Positions 25,398-37,556 are shown, counted from the stretch's first letter. The stretch: DNA of 64,000 nt from JAQBQH01 sp035607415 (GCA_035607415.1 DATNAQ010000024.1:1-64000), one strand, 5' to 3'. Numbers and translations are program-made. Notes: generated by a model from the sequence alone, not told the origin.

Positions 25398-25706
25398 ATG
25401 CGCATGCCGTTTTCCTTCCTGCGCCGCCTGCTCGGTCGCCCCGCCAACAGCGATGTCATCCAGATTTTCACGCCGATGGCCGCGAGCGAGCGCTCGCCCA
25501 GCACGCGCCTGGTGCTCGCCACCGCCAGCATCTTCGGGCTGGGCATCGCCAGCGCGATCGCGCTGAGCGCGTTCGTCACACTGATGTTGGCGCTCGGCGC
25601 CATCTACTTTCTGGTGACGCAGGTCCTCGGCATCCGTCTCGACGTCGACCCGCGCATCATCGTCCAGCGCGCGCAGGAGTACGCGGCCGCGTCGATGCGC
25701 AACTGA
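25398..25706 (+). CDS. Small membrane protein, unknown
   Basis: 102 residues with one or two hydrophobic segments (about 38-78: LVLATASIFGLGIASAIALS, then VTLMLALGAIYFLV). The C-terminus (VDPRIIVQRAQEYAAASMRN) is amphipathic. TACGAT at 25386-25391 lies 6 bases before the ATG, suggesting a leaderless mRNA. Its stop overlaps an apparent CTG start of the HupE-like gene (CTGA at 25703-25706), so the two are likely coupled. I do not recognise a family. Confidence 0.65.
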   Translation: MRMPFSFLRRLLGRPANSDVIQIFTPMAASERSPSTRLVLATASIFGLGIASAIALSAFVTLMLALGAIYFLVTQVLGIRLDVDPRIIVQRAQEYAAASMRN

Positions 25707-26797
25707 GAGCGCTCGCCGTCATAGCCGTCCTCGCCGCCGCCGCGCCGGCGCGCGCGCACACCTCGAGCCTCAGCTACGTCGAGATCGCCGTCGAGGCGCA
25801 CACCGTGCACGTGACGACGCAGATCTCGAACCGCGATCTGTACGAAGCCATCGGCGTCGACAAAGATCGCGCCGTCGACCGCGCCGAGGTCGAGCGCGCG
25901 CGCGACAAGCTGCTCGCCTACGTCGCCGATCGCGTGCACGTCAAGAACGGCGAGGCCGACTGTCCGCCCGACGCGCGCGCGCTGTCGTTCGCCGACAAGT
26001 CCGACGGCTTCTTCGCGGTCACGCGCATCGACTACGTCTGCAAGCGCAGCGCGGCCGAGCTCAGCATCGAGTACGACCTCTTCTTCGATCTCGATCCGAT
26101 GCACCAGGGGCTGGCGCGCATCGAGCTTCCGGGCCAGCCCGAGCGCCAGCACGTGTTCCGCGGCGCGGCGCGCACGCTCCGGCTCGATCGTCCGCTCACG
26201 CTCTTCGACAACCTGCGCGACTACCTCGTGCTCGGCATGGAGCACATCTTCACCGGCTACGATCACCTCGCGTTCCTGTGCGGCCTCTTGCTCGTCGCCT
26301 GCGCGTTGGGGCTGCGGCGCGGGTTGCGCTACATCCTCGGCATCGTCACCGCCTTCACCGTCGCGCACTCGATTACGCTCATCGCCGCCGGCCTCGGTTG
26401 GGTGCGGCTACCGTCGCGCTTCGTCGAGTCGGCGATCGCGCTGTCAATCGCCTACGTCGCCGTCGAGAACCTGGCCGTGCGCGATCCCAAGCACCGCTGG
26501 CTCCTCACCTTCTTCTTCGGGCTCGTGCACGGCTTCGGCTTCGCGTCGGTGCTCTCCGAGATCGGCCTGCCGCCGTCCGGCGTGATCCCGTCGCTGGTGA
26601 GCTTCAACGTCGGCGTCGAGCTCGGGCAGCTCACCGTGGTGTGCGCGGTGGCGCCGATCCTTCTGTGGCTGGTGCCGCGCTACAAGCTCGCCGCGCCGGT
26701 GCGCACCTGGGGCAGCGTGGCGCTGGTCGTGATGTCGAGCTACTGGTTCTTCGAGCGGGTGTTGGGGCGGGTGTGGCTGAGAGGCTGGCTCGGCTAG
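25703..26797 (+). CDS. HupE/UreJ-family membrane protein
   Basis: About 364 residues. The N-terminal signal peptide reads RALAVIAVLAAAAPARA then His. A periplasmic domain (20-160) and six or so helices follow. DYLVLGMEHIFTGYDHLAFL and the helix with FGLVHGFGFASVLSEIG are hallmarks of HupE/UreJ proteins, linked to nickel or cobalt permeation; His and Asp in them could bind metal. No ATG, GTG or TTG precedes the signal peptide in frame. The start appears to be CTG at 25703. No hydrogenase or urease genes are near, so the role is open. Confidence 0.82.
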   Translation: MRALAVIAVLAAAAPARAHTSSLSYVEIAVEAHTVHVTTQISNRDLYEAIGVDKDRAVDRAEVERARDKLLAYVADRVHVKNGEADCPPDARALSFADKSDGFFAVTRIDYVCKRSAAELSIEYDLFFDLDPMHQGLARIELPGQPERQHVFRGAARTLRLDRPLTLFDNLRDYLVLGMEHIFTGYDHLAFLCGLLLVACALGLRRGLRYILGIVTAFTVAHSITLIAAGLGWVRLPSRFVESAIALSIAYVAVENLAVRDPKHRWLLTFFFGLVHGFGFASVLSEIGLPPSGVIPSLVSFNVGVELGQLTVVCAVAPILLWLVPRYKLAAPVRTWGSVALVVMSSYWFFERVLGRVWLRGWLG

Positions 26798-26954
26798 TGT
26801 CCCGTGTCGGAAATTCGCGTGCACCAAGGGCGGTGCGGCGCCGCGCGCGCGAGGCGCGACGACCGCGAATACCTGAAGGTATTTAAAGGAGGAGCAACGA
26901 AGCGCCCGCGGACGTCGCGACGCCCGACTGCTAGCGAATTTCCGATTCGGGACG

Positions 26955-26958
<4 letters not shown>
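26794..26958. mobile_element. MITE-like inverted-repeat element between convergent genes
   Basis: Arms 26794-26818 and 26934-26958 are 25-bp inverted repeats with 3 mismatches (CTAGTGTCCCG... and ...CGGGACGCTAG). Both outer ends are CTAG and supply the TAG stops of the HupE-like gene and of the kinase. The 115-base interior holds GCACC-6-GGTGC (26821-26836) and AATACC-TGAA-GGTATT (26868-26883), followed by AAAGGAGGAGC. Total 165 bp, no coding. It could be a MITE with CTAG target ends, or a structured bidirectional terminator or ncRNA. Confidence 0.6.
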
Positions 26959-28619
<1,661 letters not shown>

Positions 28620-28665
28620 CCCACACCCACAGTTATGTTTCGAGCGCCTTAGTGTATCACGACCG

Positions 28666-30291
<1,626 letters not shown>

Positions 30292-30340
30292 TTGGGGGCG
30301 AGGTTAGGCCCGCCCATAGTGATCGGTCAAGTGACGACCC

Positions 30341-32272
30341 TCACGGAGGCGTAAGGGTCGCCGTCCCGGTCGCTGCTGCTGTCCCAAGGAACCGATTCGA
30401 TTGGGAAATCGCATCGGGGACGTCGAAGACCACGAAGTGGCCATCATCCCCGGCTGGGGCGGTATACTCGAGCAGAACTCCGGTGGCCTGCCCACCAGCG
30501 ACATTGCCGGAGATCGGCGCCGTACCCCACTGCGTCGTGGTGTACGCGAGCCCCGCGAATGGTGTGAGCATCGGACCGGCGGGCTGCACGCCCATGCCGA
30601 GCGCGAGCGTCTCGATGTTCGGGATCGGCGTGTAGTGGTCGGTGACGCCGAGCGTCTGGAAGATGCTCTTCGGCGCGAGGCCCGCCGGCGGCTCGCGGAA
30701 GAAGAGGCGGCCGTAGTTCACCGGGTCGGTGTCCTCGAAGTAGCCCTGGATCAGGCTGAGGAGCGGATGAAACTGATCGGCGGGATCGTGCAGGAGCGCC
30801 TGCACCACCTGCGGGATGTTGACCGGCTCGGTCTTGTTGAGCAGCGAATCGATGAGCCCGCCGCCGGCGCCGGAGAGGATCGCGGCCTTGACCTCGGGCT
30901 CGGCCGAGAGGAAGAGCGGGCCGGTGAGCCCGCCCTGCGAGTGGCCCTTGAAGTAGATGCGGCTCGGGTCGAGCTTGAGCGGCTTGCCCGTCGTCGGCAG
31001 CGCAGCGACGTCGATGGTGTGGATGAGGCGCACGACGGTGAACGCATCGAGCGCGCCCTGGTGCGGGTTGTCGTGCGCGGCGGGCAGGTTCAAGAAGTTG
31101 AAGAAGGCAGTGTCGTAGTCGGTGGCCGGCGGCGAGCGCGTGCCGTGCAGGACCTGGTCGGTGCCGATCATGACCATCTTCGAGATCGTCGCGCCCGTGG
31201 CGTCGGTGATGTTGGCGACCTCGCGGCCCGATCCGTCACCGACGAAGCTCATGTAGTCGCCGCCGGTGCCGTGCTGGTAGATGACGACGGGCCAACCGGC
31301 GGCGGGCGGATCGCCCTCGGGCACCGTGAGCGCGATGCGCAGCGTCTCCATGTGCTGCACCGTCGGCGGGTTGGTGATGGCGCCGCCCGACGTCGAGTAC
31401 GGCGAGTCGCCCTGCTGGAAGTTCGGGCCCTGATAGGTGCCTTCGAAGAGATCGTCGACGCCGGCCTGGTCTTCGTGATCGTAGACCAGGTCGTCGAGCG
31501 TCGGCGGCGTGGGCACCTGCGCGTAGACCGCGGCGCGCAGGTCGGCCATGATCTTCGTCGTCGTGCCGGCGTTGAAGTAGGTGCCGCCGACGACGTGCGC
31601 GGCGATGTCGGCGTGCGCGGCGAGCCAGCTGCGCAAGGGCGCGTAGACCGTCTGCGCGTGGGCGACGACCGGATCGGACGCGGCCGCGTCGGCGAGGGTG
31701 TCGCGGAAGTCGGCGCTGGGGACGACGGGCTTGCCGTCGGTGCCGTGGACGCCGTCGGTGACGAGGACGGCGATGTCGTCGCCTTCGTGGAAGGGGAAGC
31801 CCGGCACCGGCAGCGCGCAGATCCAGTTGGGGCCGATGAAGTCGTAGTTGATGGCGGTGAAGTGCACGGTGAGCGGCGTCTTGTCGCCGCTCGACAGATC
31901 GACGGCGAAGACGCTGGCGCCGTCGGCGAGCGAGGCGTTGGGATCGACCGGCAGCGACGCGGGATCGATCGGCGCGTCGAAGCGGAAGAAGACGCCGGCG
32001 TTCTGGAAGTGGGCCGGGCTCTGATTGATCGTGGTGATGTAGTCGTCGATCTGCCCGCCGACGCGCGCGTAGCGATCGAGGTTCAGCGTGCCGTCGTCGC
32101 GCACGCGCAGCGCGTTGGGGAACGGGATGGCGTAGAAGTCGTCGGTGAGCGTCGGCGTCGCGATCGGCGTCGAGGCTTCGTGCAGCGCAAACAGCACGTG
32201 CGTGCCGCCGCCCGACGAGCTGCAGCCGGCGGCGAAAACGAGGCCCGAAGCGATCGCGAGCGCGGTTCTCAT
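30341..32272 (-). CDS. Lipoprotein alpha/beta-hydrolase
   Basis: 643 residues from the ATG at 32272, with AGGAGGT 6 bases upstream. The signal ends in FAAGC (Cys17). The C-terminal half has an alpha/beta-hydrolase core: VVIYQHGTGGDY (oxyanion loop) and the nucleophile elbow GHSQGG near 440. The N-terminal 300 residues are a beta-rich domain seen in large bacterial extracellular lipases. The start overlaps the halogenase-like gene (ATGA, 32269-32272), so the two are one operon. An ester or halide-bearing substrate is a guess. Confidence 0.8.
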   Translation of the reverse strand: MRTALAIASGLVFAAGCSSSGGGTHVLFALHEASTPIATPTLTDDFYAIPFPNALRVRDDGTLNLDRYARVGGQIDDYITTINQSPAHFQNAGVFFRFDAPIDPASLPVDPNASLADGASVFAVDLSSGDKTPLTVHFTAINYDFIGPNWICALPVPGFPFHEGDDIAVLVTDGVHGTDGKPVVPSADFRDTLADAAASDPVVAHAQTVYAPLRSWLAAHADIAAHVVGGTYFNAGTTTKIMADLRAAVYAQVPTPPTLDDLVYDHEDQAGVDDLFEGTYQGPNFQQGDSPYSTSGGAITNPPTVQHMETLRIALTVPEGDPPAAGWPVVIYQHGTGGDYMSFVGDGSGREVANITDATGATISKMVMIGTDQVLHGTRSPPATDYDTAFFNFLNLPAAHDNPHQGALDAFTVVRLIHTIDVAALPTTGKPLKLDPSRIYFKGHSQGGLTGPLFLSAEPEVKAAILSGAGGGLIDSLLNKTEPVNIPQVVQALLHDPADQFHPLLSLIQGYFEDTDPVNYGRLFFREPPAGLAPKSIFQTLGVTDHYTPIPNIETLALGMGVQPAGPMLTPFAGLAYTTTQWGTAPISGNVAGGQATGVLLEYTAPAGDDGHFVVFDVPDAISQSNRFLGTAAATGTATLTPP

Positions 32273-33489
32273 CCGAGGACCTCCTGCGAGAATCCAGACT
32301 TCTTCACGACCGACTGCCACATCGCCGGCTTGTAGACGTCGCCGGCGAGGAGCGACGTGATGACGGCGCAGATGGTCGGGTTCTGCGCCGAGGCGAGCAG
32401 CACCTTGCGCAGGTTCTCCGAGTAGAACTCGTGCACCAGGTTCTTGAAGATGTCCATGCCGCGGATGCACTCTTCCTGGTACGGCGCGAAGCGCTCGGGC
32501 GCGAAGTTCCCGTCGCCGAGCGCGGCGTCGATGTGGCCGGCGGCGAACTTGGCGCCGTGGATGGCGAAGAGCACGCCCGTCGAGAACAGCGGATCGACGA
32601 AGGCGGCCGAGTCGCCGACCATGAGCAGGCGCTCGCCGTAGAACTGCGACGAGCGGTAGCTCCAGTTGCCCTGGGCGCCGACGTCGAGGAAGCGGGTGGC
32701 GTTCTTCAAGTAGCTCTTGAGGTGCGGGAGCTGCTCGATGGTGGTCTCCATCAGCTCCTGCGAGGACAGGCCGCGGTTGGCCTTGGTGTACGACTTCTCG
32801 AAGACGATGCCGACCGAGGTGTCGCCGTCGTTGAACGGGATCATCCACCACCAGCCGCCGTCGAAGAGGCCGAGGATGATGTGGCCCTGATCGGCCCCCT
32901 GCGAGCGATCGACGTTCTTGTACATCGTGTGGACGGCGACGTTGGTGGTGATGCTGCCGTCGACGATCTTGAGCTGGCGGCGCCCGGCGATCATCGCCTC
33001 GCGGCCGGTGGCGTCGACGAACACGGCGGCGCGCACGTCGTACGACTTGCCGTCGCTGGTGGCGCGCACGGTGACGCCGTCGGGGGCGAAGGTCACGTCC
33101 TCGACGCGGGTCTCTTCGCGCACGACGGCGCCGAGCTCGGCGGCGTGGTCGAGCAGCATCTTGTCGAAGTCGGCGCGCTTGACCTGGTATGCGTAGGGGT
33201 TGCCGGCGCGGATCGCCTTGTCGAAGAAGTAGGTGAACTCGGCGCCCGACTCTTCGTGGATGAACTTGGCGCCCGGCTTGTGGATGAAGCGCGCGTCCAT
33301 TTTTTCGAAGACGCCGAGCTCGCGCCACACGTCGTTGGAGAACGGCAGCATCGACTCGCCGATGTGGAAGCGCGGAAACTTGTCGCGCTCGAGGACGAGG
33401 ACGCTACGATTGCGCTGGCGAAGATAGTTTGCAGTCGAAGAGCCGGCAGGGCCGCCGCCGGCGACGACCACGTCGAAGGTCTCGCTCAT
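32269..33489 (-). CDS. Flavin-dependent halogenase-like FAD oxidoreductase
   Basis: 406 residues; ATG at 33489 with GAGG 6 bases upstream. FAD motif GGGPAG is at 11-16. Three halogenase hallmarks are present: HIGESMLPFS (42-51), the WxWxIP motif (Trp213, Trp215, Ile217, Pro218) that blocks monooxygenase chemistry, and FVDPLFSTG (297-305). Lys71 in FIHKPGAKF fits the catalytic Lys that relays HOCl in this group. Related oxidoreductases without halogenase activity exist, so activity needs proof. No flavin reductase gene adjoins it. Co-translated with a lipoprotein hydrolase. Confidence 0.82.
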   Translation of the reverse strand: MSETFDVVVAGGGPAGSSTANYLRQRNRSVLVLERDKFPRFHIGESMLPFSNDVWRELGVFEKMDARFIHKPGAKFIHEESGAEFTYFFDKAIRAGNPYAYQVKRADFDKMLLDHAAELGAVVREETRVEDVTFAPDGVTVRATSDGKSYDVRAAVFVDATGREAMIAGRRQLKIVDGSITTNVAVHTMYKNVDRSQGADQGHIILGLFDGGWWWMIPFNDGDTSVGIVFEKSYTKANRGLSSQELMETTIEQLPHLKSYLKNATRFLDVGAQGNWSYRSSQFYGERLLMVGDSAAFVDPLFSTGVLFAIHGAKFAAGHIDAALGDGNFAPERFAPYQEECIRGMDIFKNLVHEFYSENLRKVLLASAQNPTICAVITSLLAGDVYKPAMWQSVVKKSGFSQEVLG

Positions 33490-33616
33490 GGGCGCCTCTA
33501 TTATCACGAAAAGGTGTCTCAGCGATCGGACCAATCGGAGCTAGGTCCTTGTCGCGCTGGCGAACTATGATGGCGCGCGCCGCAGGTCGGGCTGATCTGT
33601 CTGTCTGGCGTTTCGA

Positions 33617-33753
33617 GGCGCCAAAGGCGCCGTCGGCCGGCAGTCCGGCCGTAGCAGGAGGGAGGCTCGTCGGGCTCTGCTCGACGAGGGAGGCGGCACG
33701 TCTCCTGGGATCGATGCCGTTGCAGCTAATCCGCAGGGATTAGTAGCAACGGC
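33617..33753. other. Array of four stem-loops in a 236-base spacer
   Basis: Perfect hairpins occur in series: GGCGCC-3-GGCGCC (33617-33631), CGGCCGG-4-CCGGCCG (33634-33651), CTCGTCG-9-CGACGAG (33666-33688) flanked by two copies of GGGAGGC, and GCCGTTGC...GCAACGGC with an inner CTAATCC/GGATTAG (33716-33753). The last spans the stop of the GIDE-like gene and is probably its terminator. The rest may be a structured RNA. No protein gene fits 33490-33725. Confidence 0.5.
33716..33753 (-). terminator. Terminator-like hairpin at the end of the GIDE-like gene
   Basis: An 8-bp outer stem (GCCGTTGC/GCAACGGC) and a 7-bp inner stem (CTAATCC/GGATTAG) enclose a 4-base loop and include the last codons and stop of the gene. 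There is no clear U-tract, so Rho independence is uncertain. Confidence 0.45.
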
Positions 33754-34379
33754 GCGGCCATCGAACCGGTGAGCAGCGGACGCGTCCCGAGCGTGCGGTA
33801 GGGTTGATCGGCTCCCATGTCGCTGGGCTCGGTGGCGACGTGGCCGAACGCGGCGACCGGCCCGCCGACGGCGATGACGCCTTCGCAGACGACGATCGGC
33901 CGTTCCTGCCAGCGCGCGTCGCCGGCGTGCGCCTCGAGGAGCGCGCGCAGCCGCACCGGGACGTGATGGGCTTCGAAGCGCCAGCGCTTGTCGGGCTCGA
34001 TGCCGACGAGGACCGGCTCGGGGATGACGTGCGCGGTGCCGGTGTCGTCGCGGAGCAGGAACGAGCGCGCGACGGCGACGCGCGCGAGCAGGACCGGACG
34101 CACGCCCTCGAAGTCGAAGAGCGTCAGCTCGTAGGCGACGCAGCGACGGCCCGAAAACGGCGCGCGCAGCTCGCCCTCGTCGGCGACGGCGGTGCCTTCG
34201 AGCTTGGCGGCGCCGCCCGGGCGCAGCTCGGAGACGCGTGTGGTCCATTCGCGCCGCACGCCCTTTTGCGCCGCCCGCCGCTCGTGAAGACGCCCGCCAT
34301 CGGTGCACATCCCGGTGCCGCCAAGCGCCAGCACGGCTCCGATGACCACGACCGCAAAAACACAAGTCGTGAACACCAT
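33726..34379 (-). CDS. GIDE-domain (E3-ligase-like) membrane protein
   Basis: 217 residues. An N-terminal membrane helix (MVFTTCVFAVVVIGAVLALG) is followed by a soluble domain. The text RPGGAAKLEGTAV, APFSGRRCVAYELTLF and SFLLRDDTGTAHVIPEP resembles the GIDE/MULAN-type BAM domain, which in bacteria occurs without the RING finger. There are no zinc-binding cysteines of a RING here, so it is not an E3 ligase. Bacterial function is unknown; a membrane stress role has been guessed for relatives. It stands alone between spacers. Confidence 0.68.
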   Translation of the reverse strand: MVFTTCVFAVVVIGAVLALGGTGMCTDGGRLHERRAAQKGVRREWTTRVSELRPGGAAKLEGTAVADEGELRAPFSGRRCVAYELTLFDFEGVRPVLLARVAVARSFLLRDDTGTAHVIPEPVLVGIEPDKRWRFEAHHVPVRLRALLEAHAGDARWQERPIVVCEGVIAVGGPVAAFGHVATEPSDMGADQPYRTLGTRPLLTGSMAAPLLLIPAD

Positions 34380-34482
34380 ACTTCTGATTCTAGGCGCCGC
34401 GCCCGCACCTGGCGATGTAGTTGGAAGGCCTACGCGGCTCGACGCTGCCAGCGTGCGTTGACGGCGTCCTGTCGCGGCGCGG

Positions 34483-34983
34483 CTATGCCTCGTCGAGATC
34501 GGCGAGGAAGCGCTTGAGCTGGCCGTCGACCATGAGGTTGCGCTCGCGGGCGTCGTAGCGATTGGCGCGATAGCCCGACTGGATCTCTTCGAACTTCTTT
34601 TTTTCCTCGGCGATGCGCTCGCGGAATCGCCCGATCTTCTGCGAGATCTCCTTCTGGTTCTTGACGGCGAAGGCGACGAGTGACGCGGCCATGGCGGCGG
34701 TCATGAGGATGCCGAGCGGTCCGCCGAGCGCCCAACGCAGCGCGAAACGGAGGGCCACGGCGCTGGCGGCACCGACGGCGACGTTGCGCAATCCCTTGTC
34801 GCCGACGACGGCGTCCTTGGCGACCGAGGCCATCTGGCCCGAGGCGATGAGCAGCGCGATGAAGTTGGCGCGGCGGCTCTTCCAGCCACGATCGTAGTAC
34901 TCCTTGATCGCGAGACGCAGGTAGTCGTCGAAGGTGTCATAGACGGCGTCGACGGAAGCTTGCTTGTCCGCGGTGGTGGCCAT
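34483..34983 (-). CDS. Hypothetical membrane protein with C-terminal coiled coil
   Basis: 166 residues. A soluble N-terminus (1-60) is followed by hydrophobic stretches (about 66-85 VAVGAASAVALRFALRW and 88-106 PLGILMTAAMAASLVAFAV), then a charged helix (107-140, KNQKEISQKIGRFRERIAEE and on) that looks like a coiled coil. No family is recognised. It is divergent from the TPR metallopeptidase, with only 20 bases between the start codons, so the promoters must overlap. Confidence 0.65.
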   Translation of the reverse strand: MATTADKQASVDAVYDTFDDYLRLAIKEYYDRGWKSRRANFIALLIASGQMASVAKDAVVGDKGLRNVAVGAASAVALRFALRWALGGPLGILMTAAMAASLVAFAVKNQKEISQKIGRFRERIAEEKKKFEEIQSGYRANRYDARERNLMVDGQLKRFLADLDEA

Positions 34984-35003
34984 TGCTAGATCATAACATC
35001 GGC

Positions 35004-37556
35004 ATGTGGCGCCCGCTCGTAATCGGTCTGGTCGTTTTATTCCCGAATTTCGGGCGTGCGGACGTCGCTTCCGACGGCGAGCGGCTGCGGCGCGCGGGAA
35101 AGTATGCCGAAGCGGAGAAACTGCTCGCTCCGGTCGTACAACGAGATCCGCACGCGTTCGCCGCGCGGCTGTCGCTCGGGCTCGTCTATCGGGCGACCGG
35201 CCGGCGGGATCTCGAGCGCGCGGTGTGGAACCGCTTCTACGACGACTTCGAGTCGGGCGCGATCGACAAGAAGAAGGCGCGCGAGCTCATGTACGTCGCT
35301 GAGGCGGCGCGCTACCTCGGCGGCTGGCAGGACGCCAACGATACGTTCCGTGACGCTGTCGACGCCGATCCGAAGGGCAAGGACGGGGCGCGCGCCAACG
35401 TCGAGTGGGCGGCGCTGTTCCTCGAGAAGTACGACGCCGGGCACGCCGAGCAGTCGCTGCAGGAGGCGCTCAAGGTCCTGCCGAAGGATCCCGAGGCGCA
35501 CGCGCTGTATGCGCGCGTGAAGATGGAGCAGAACGATCTGGCCGGCGCCGAGCGCGAGGTGCAGGCGGCGCTGGCGACCGATCCGAAGAACGTGGCGGCG
35601 CTCGACGCGCGCGCCGACCGGCAGGCGACCGACGAGGCGTGGAGCGAGGCGCTGGCCACGGCGCGGCGCGCGCTGGCGGTGAATCCCGAGGACGTGCCGG
35701 CGCGCATCGTCGTCGGCGGCGTCGACTATCTGCGCGGCGACACGCGCGGCTACGAGGCGGAGCGCGACCACGTGCTCGCCACCAATCCGCGCGCCTGGGA
35801 GCTCTTCCACGGCGTCGCCGAGATGTGCGTGAGGGAGCATCGCTACGTCGAGGCCAACGCGCTCGAAGAGCAGGCGCTCAAGATCGAGCCGAAGTCGTGG
35901 GTGGCGCTGGCGGCGATCGGCAACAACTGGCTGCGGCTCGGCGAGGATCAGAAGGGGCTGGCGGCGCTGCAGGAGGCGTGGAAGCGCGATCCGTACAACG
36001 TGCGCACCTACAACCTGCTGCAGCTGTTCGAGGACGTGATCCCAAAAGAGTACGTGCTCGTCGACGGAACGCCGTTCCGTTTCCGCGTGACCAAGCGCGA
36101 AGAGCCGGTGCTGTTGCACTACGTGAAGCCGTTCGTGGCGCGCGAGTATGCGGAGCTGGTCAAGCGCTACGGCTTCACGCCCGAGGGGCCGCTCACCATC
36201 GAGCTGTACGCCAATCCCGAGCACTACGCGGTGCGCACCGTCGGGCTGCCGGGGCTGGAGGCGCTCGGCGTCACGTTCGGCAAGGTGGTCACGGGGATGT
36301 CGCCGGCGGGCGGGCGCTTCAACTGGGGCCTGATGTTGTGGCACGAGGTCGCGCACATCTTCTCGATCCAGATGTCGAAGGCGCGCGTGCCGCGCTGGTT
36401 CACCGAGGGGCTGTCGGAGTACGAGACGGCGCGGCTCGATCCGACGTGGACGCGGCGCACGCACGCCGAGCTCGCGCACGCAGTGAACGAGGGCAAGCTG
36501 CTCCCGGTCGCGGATTTGAACCTCGGCTTCACGCGCGCGCGCGACGTCTCGCACATGGTCGTCACCTATCACCAGGCGGCCGAAGAGGTGATGTTCCTGG
36601 TGCGGCGCTTCGGGTTCGACGTGGTGCCGAAGGCGCTGCGCCTGTTCGCCGACGGCAAGGAGACGGTCGAGGTGATCCCGGCGATCACCGGAATGCCTTT
36701 GAAGGCGTACGACGCGGCGTTCGCGGCCGATCTGCGCGCGCGGCTCAAGCCGTACGAGAACAACTTCTACGTGCGCAACGCCGACATCTCGGACGTCGAG
36801 GCGCTGCGCGATCAGATCGCCGCGCATCCCAACGACGAGCGCGCCAAGGGGCTCATGGCGATGGCGCTGTTGAAGGCGCAGCAGGGCGAAGAGGCGCAGA
36901 AGCTGATCGAGAAGGCAGCGGCGCATCCGACGTCGCCGGAGACATACCTCGCGGCGGGCGAGATCTTCATGGCGCGCAAAGAGCGCGTGATGGCGAAGCA
37001 CATGTTCGAGCTTTTGATCCAGGAGAAGCACGACGGCTACGACGCGCGCCTGTGGCTCGGCAAGATCGCCGCCGACGAGGGCAACCTCGTCGAGGCCAAG
37101 AAGCAGCTCGCGCTCGCCGAGGGCTACGATCCCGACAGCGCCGAGCCCTACGTGATCCTGGCCAAGGCGACGCTCAAGGCGGAGCCGGCGACGGCGGTGG
37201 CGGCGCTCGAGAAGGCGGCGCAGCTGGAGGTGATGGACTCGTCGATCCCGAAGACGCTCGTCGAGATCTACGCCAAGGACGAGCGCTGGGCCGACGTGGT
37301 GCGCACCGCCCGGCTGTCGCAGTTCATCGATCCGTACGACATCGACGTGCACGCGCAGCTGGCGCGCGCGCTCTACGCGACGGGCAAGCCGGCCGAGGCG
37401 AAGGCCGAGATCGAGCTCGCGCTGCAGTGCTCGCCGAACGAAGAGCAGACGGCGATGCTCAAGAAGCTGCGCGCGACCGGCGGCAAGGCGGCGCCGGCCG
37501 TTACGCCGGGCGCGGGACCGAAAGCAGTCGCACCGCGGCCGCCATCACCTCGTTGA
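35004..37556 (+). CDS. TPR protein with gluzincin (peptidase MA-like) domain
   Basis: 850 residues. ATG at 35004 begins a signal peptide (cut near GRADV). TPR repeats flank a central metallopeptidase domain on both sides (about 30-340 and 600-830). The zinc motif HEVAH is at His447-Glu448-His451, and the third ligand is probably Glu468 in FTEGLSEYE, a gluzincin arrangement. A role as an envelope protease with a TPR substrate platform is inferred. The last 56 bases overlap the oppositely read receiver gene. Confidence 0.87.
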   Translation: MWRPLVIGLVVLFPNFGRADVASDGERLRRAGKYAEAEKLLAPVVQRDPHAFAARLSLGLVYRATGRRDLERAVWNRFYDDFESGAIDKKKARELMYVAEAARYLGGWQDANDTFRDAVDADPKGKDGARANVEWAALFLEKYDAGHAEQSLQEALKVLPKDPEAHALYARVKMEQNDLAGAEREVQAALATDPKNVAALDARADRQATDEAWSEALATARRALAVNPEDVPARIVVGGVDYLRGDTRGYEAERDHVLATNPRAWELFHGVAEMCVREHRYVEANALEEQALKIEPKSWVALAAIGNNWLRLGEDQKGLAALQEAWKRDPYNVRTYNLLQLFEDVIPKEYVLVDGTPFRFRVTKREEPVLLHYVKPFVAREYAELVKRYGFTPEGPLTIELYANPEHYAVRTVGLPGLEALGVTFGKVVTGMSPAGGRFNWGLMLWHEVAHIFSIQMSKARVPRWFTEGLSEYETARLDPTWTRRTHAELAHAVNEGKLLPVADLNLGFTRARDVSHMVVTYHQAAEEVMFLVRRFGFDVVPKALRLFADGKETVEVIPAITGMPLKAYDAAFAADLRARLKPYENNFYVRNADISDVEALRDQIAAHPNDERAKGLMAMALLKAQQGEEAQKLIEKAAAHPTSPETYLAAGEIFMARKERVMAKHMFELLIQEKHDGYDARLWLGKIAADEGNLVEAKKQLALAEGYDPDSAEPYVILAKATLKAEPATAVAALEKAAQLEVMDSSIPKTLVEIYAKDERWADVVRTARLSQFIDPYDIDVHAQLARALYATGKPAEAKAEIELALQCSPNEEQTAMLKKLRATGGKAAPAVTPGAGPKAVAPRPPSPR

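Noticed and set aside
26884..26933. Small ORF behind AAAGGAGGAGC inside the inverted-repeat element
   Set aside because: No start codon follows the purine-rich stretch at a suitable distance; only structure is supported.
33726..34379. An E3 ubiquitin ligase
   Set aside because: The RING cysteines and histidine are absent; only the GIDE-like membrane part is present.
34983..35003. TTG start at 34983 for the TPR metallopeptidase
   Set aside because: It overlaps the first base of the divergent gene and adds seven residues before the signal peptide; ATG at 35004 gives a better N-terminus.
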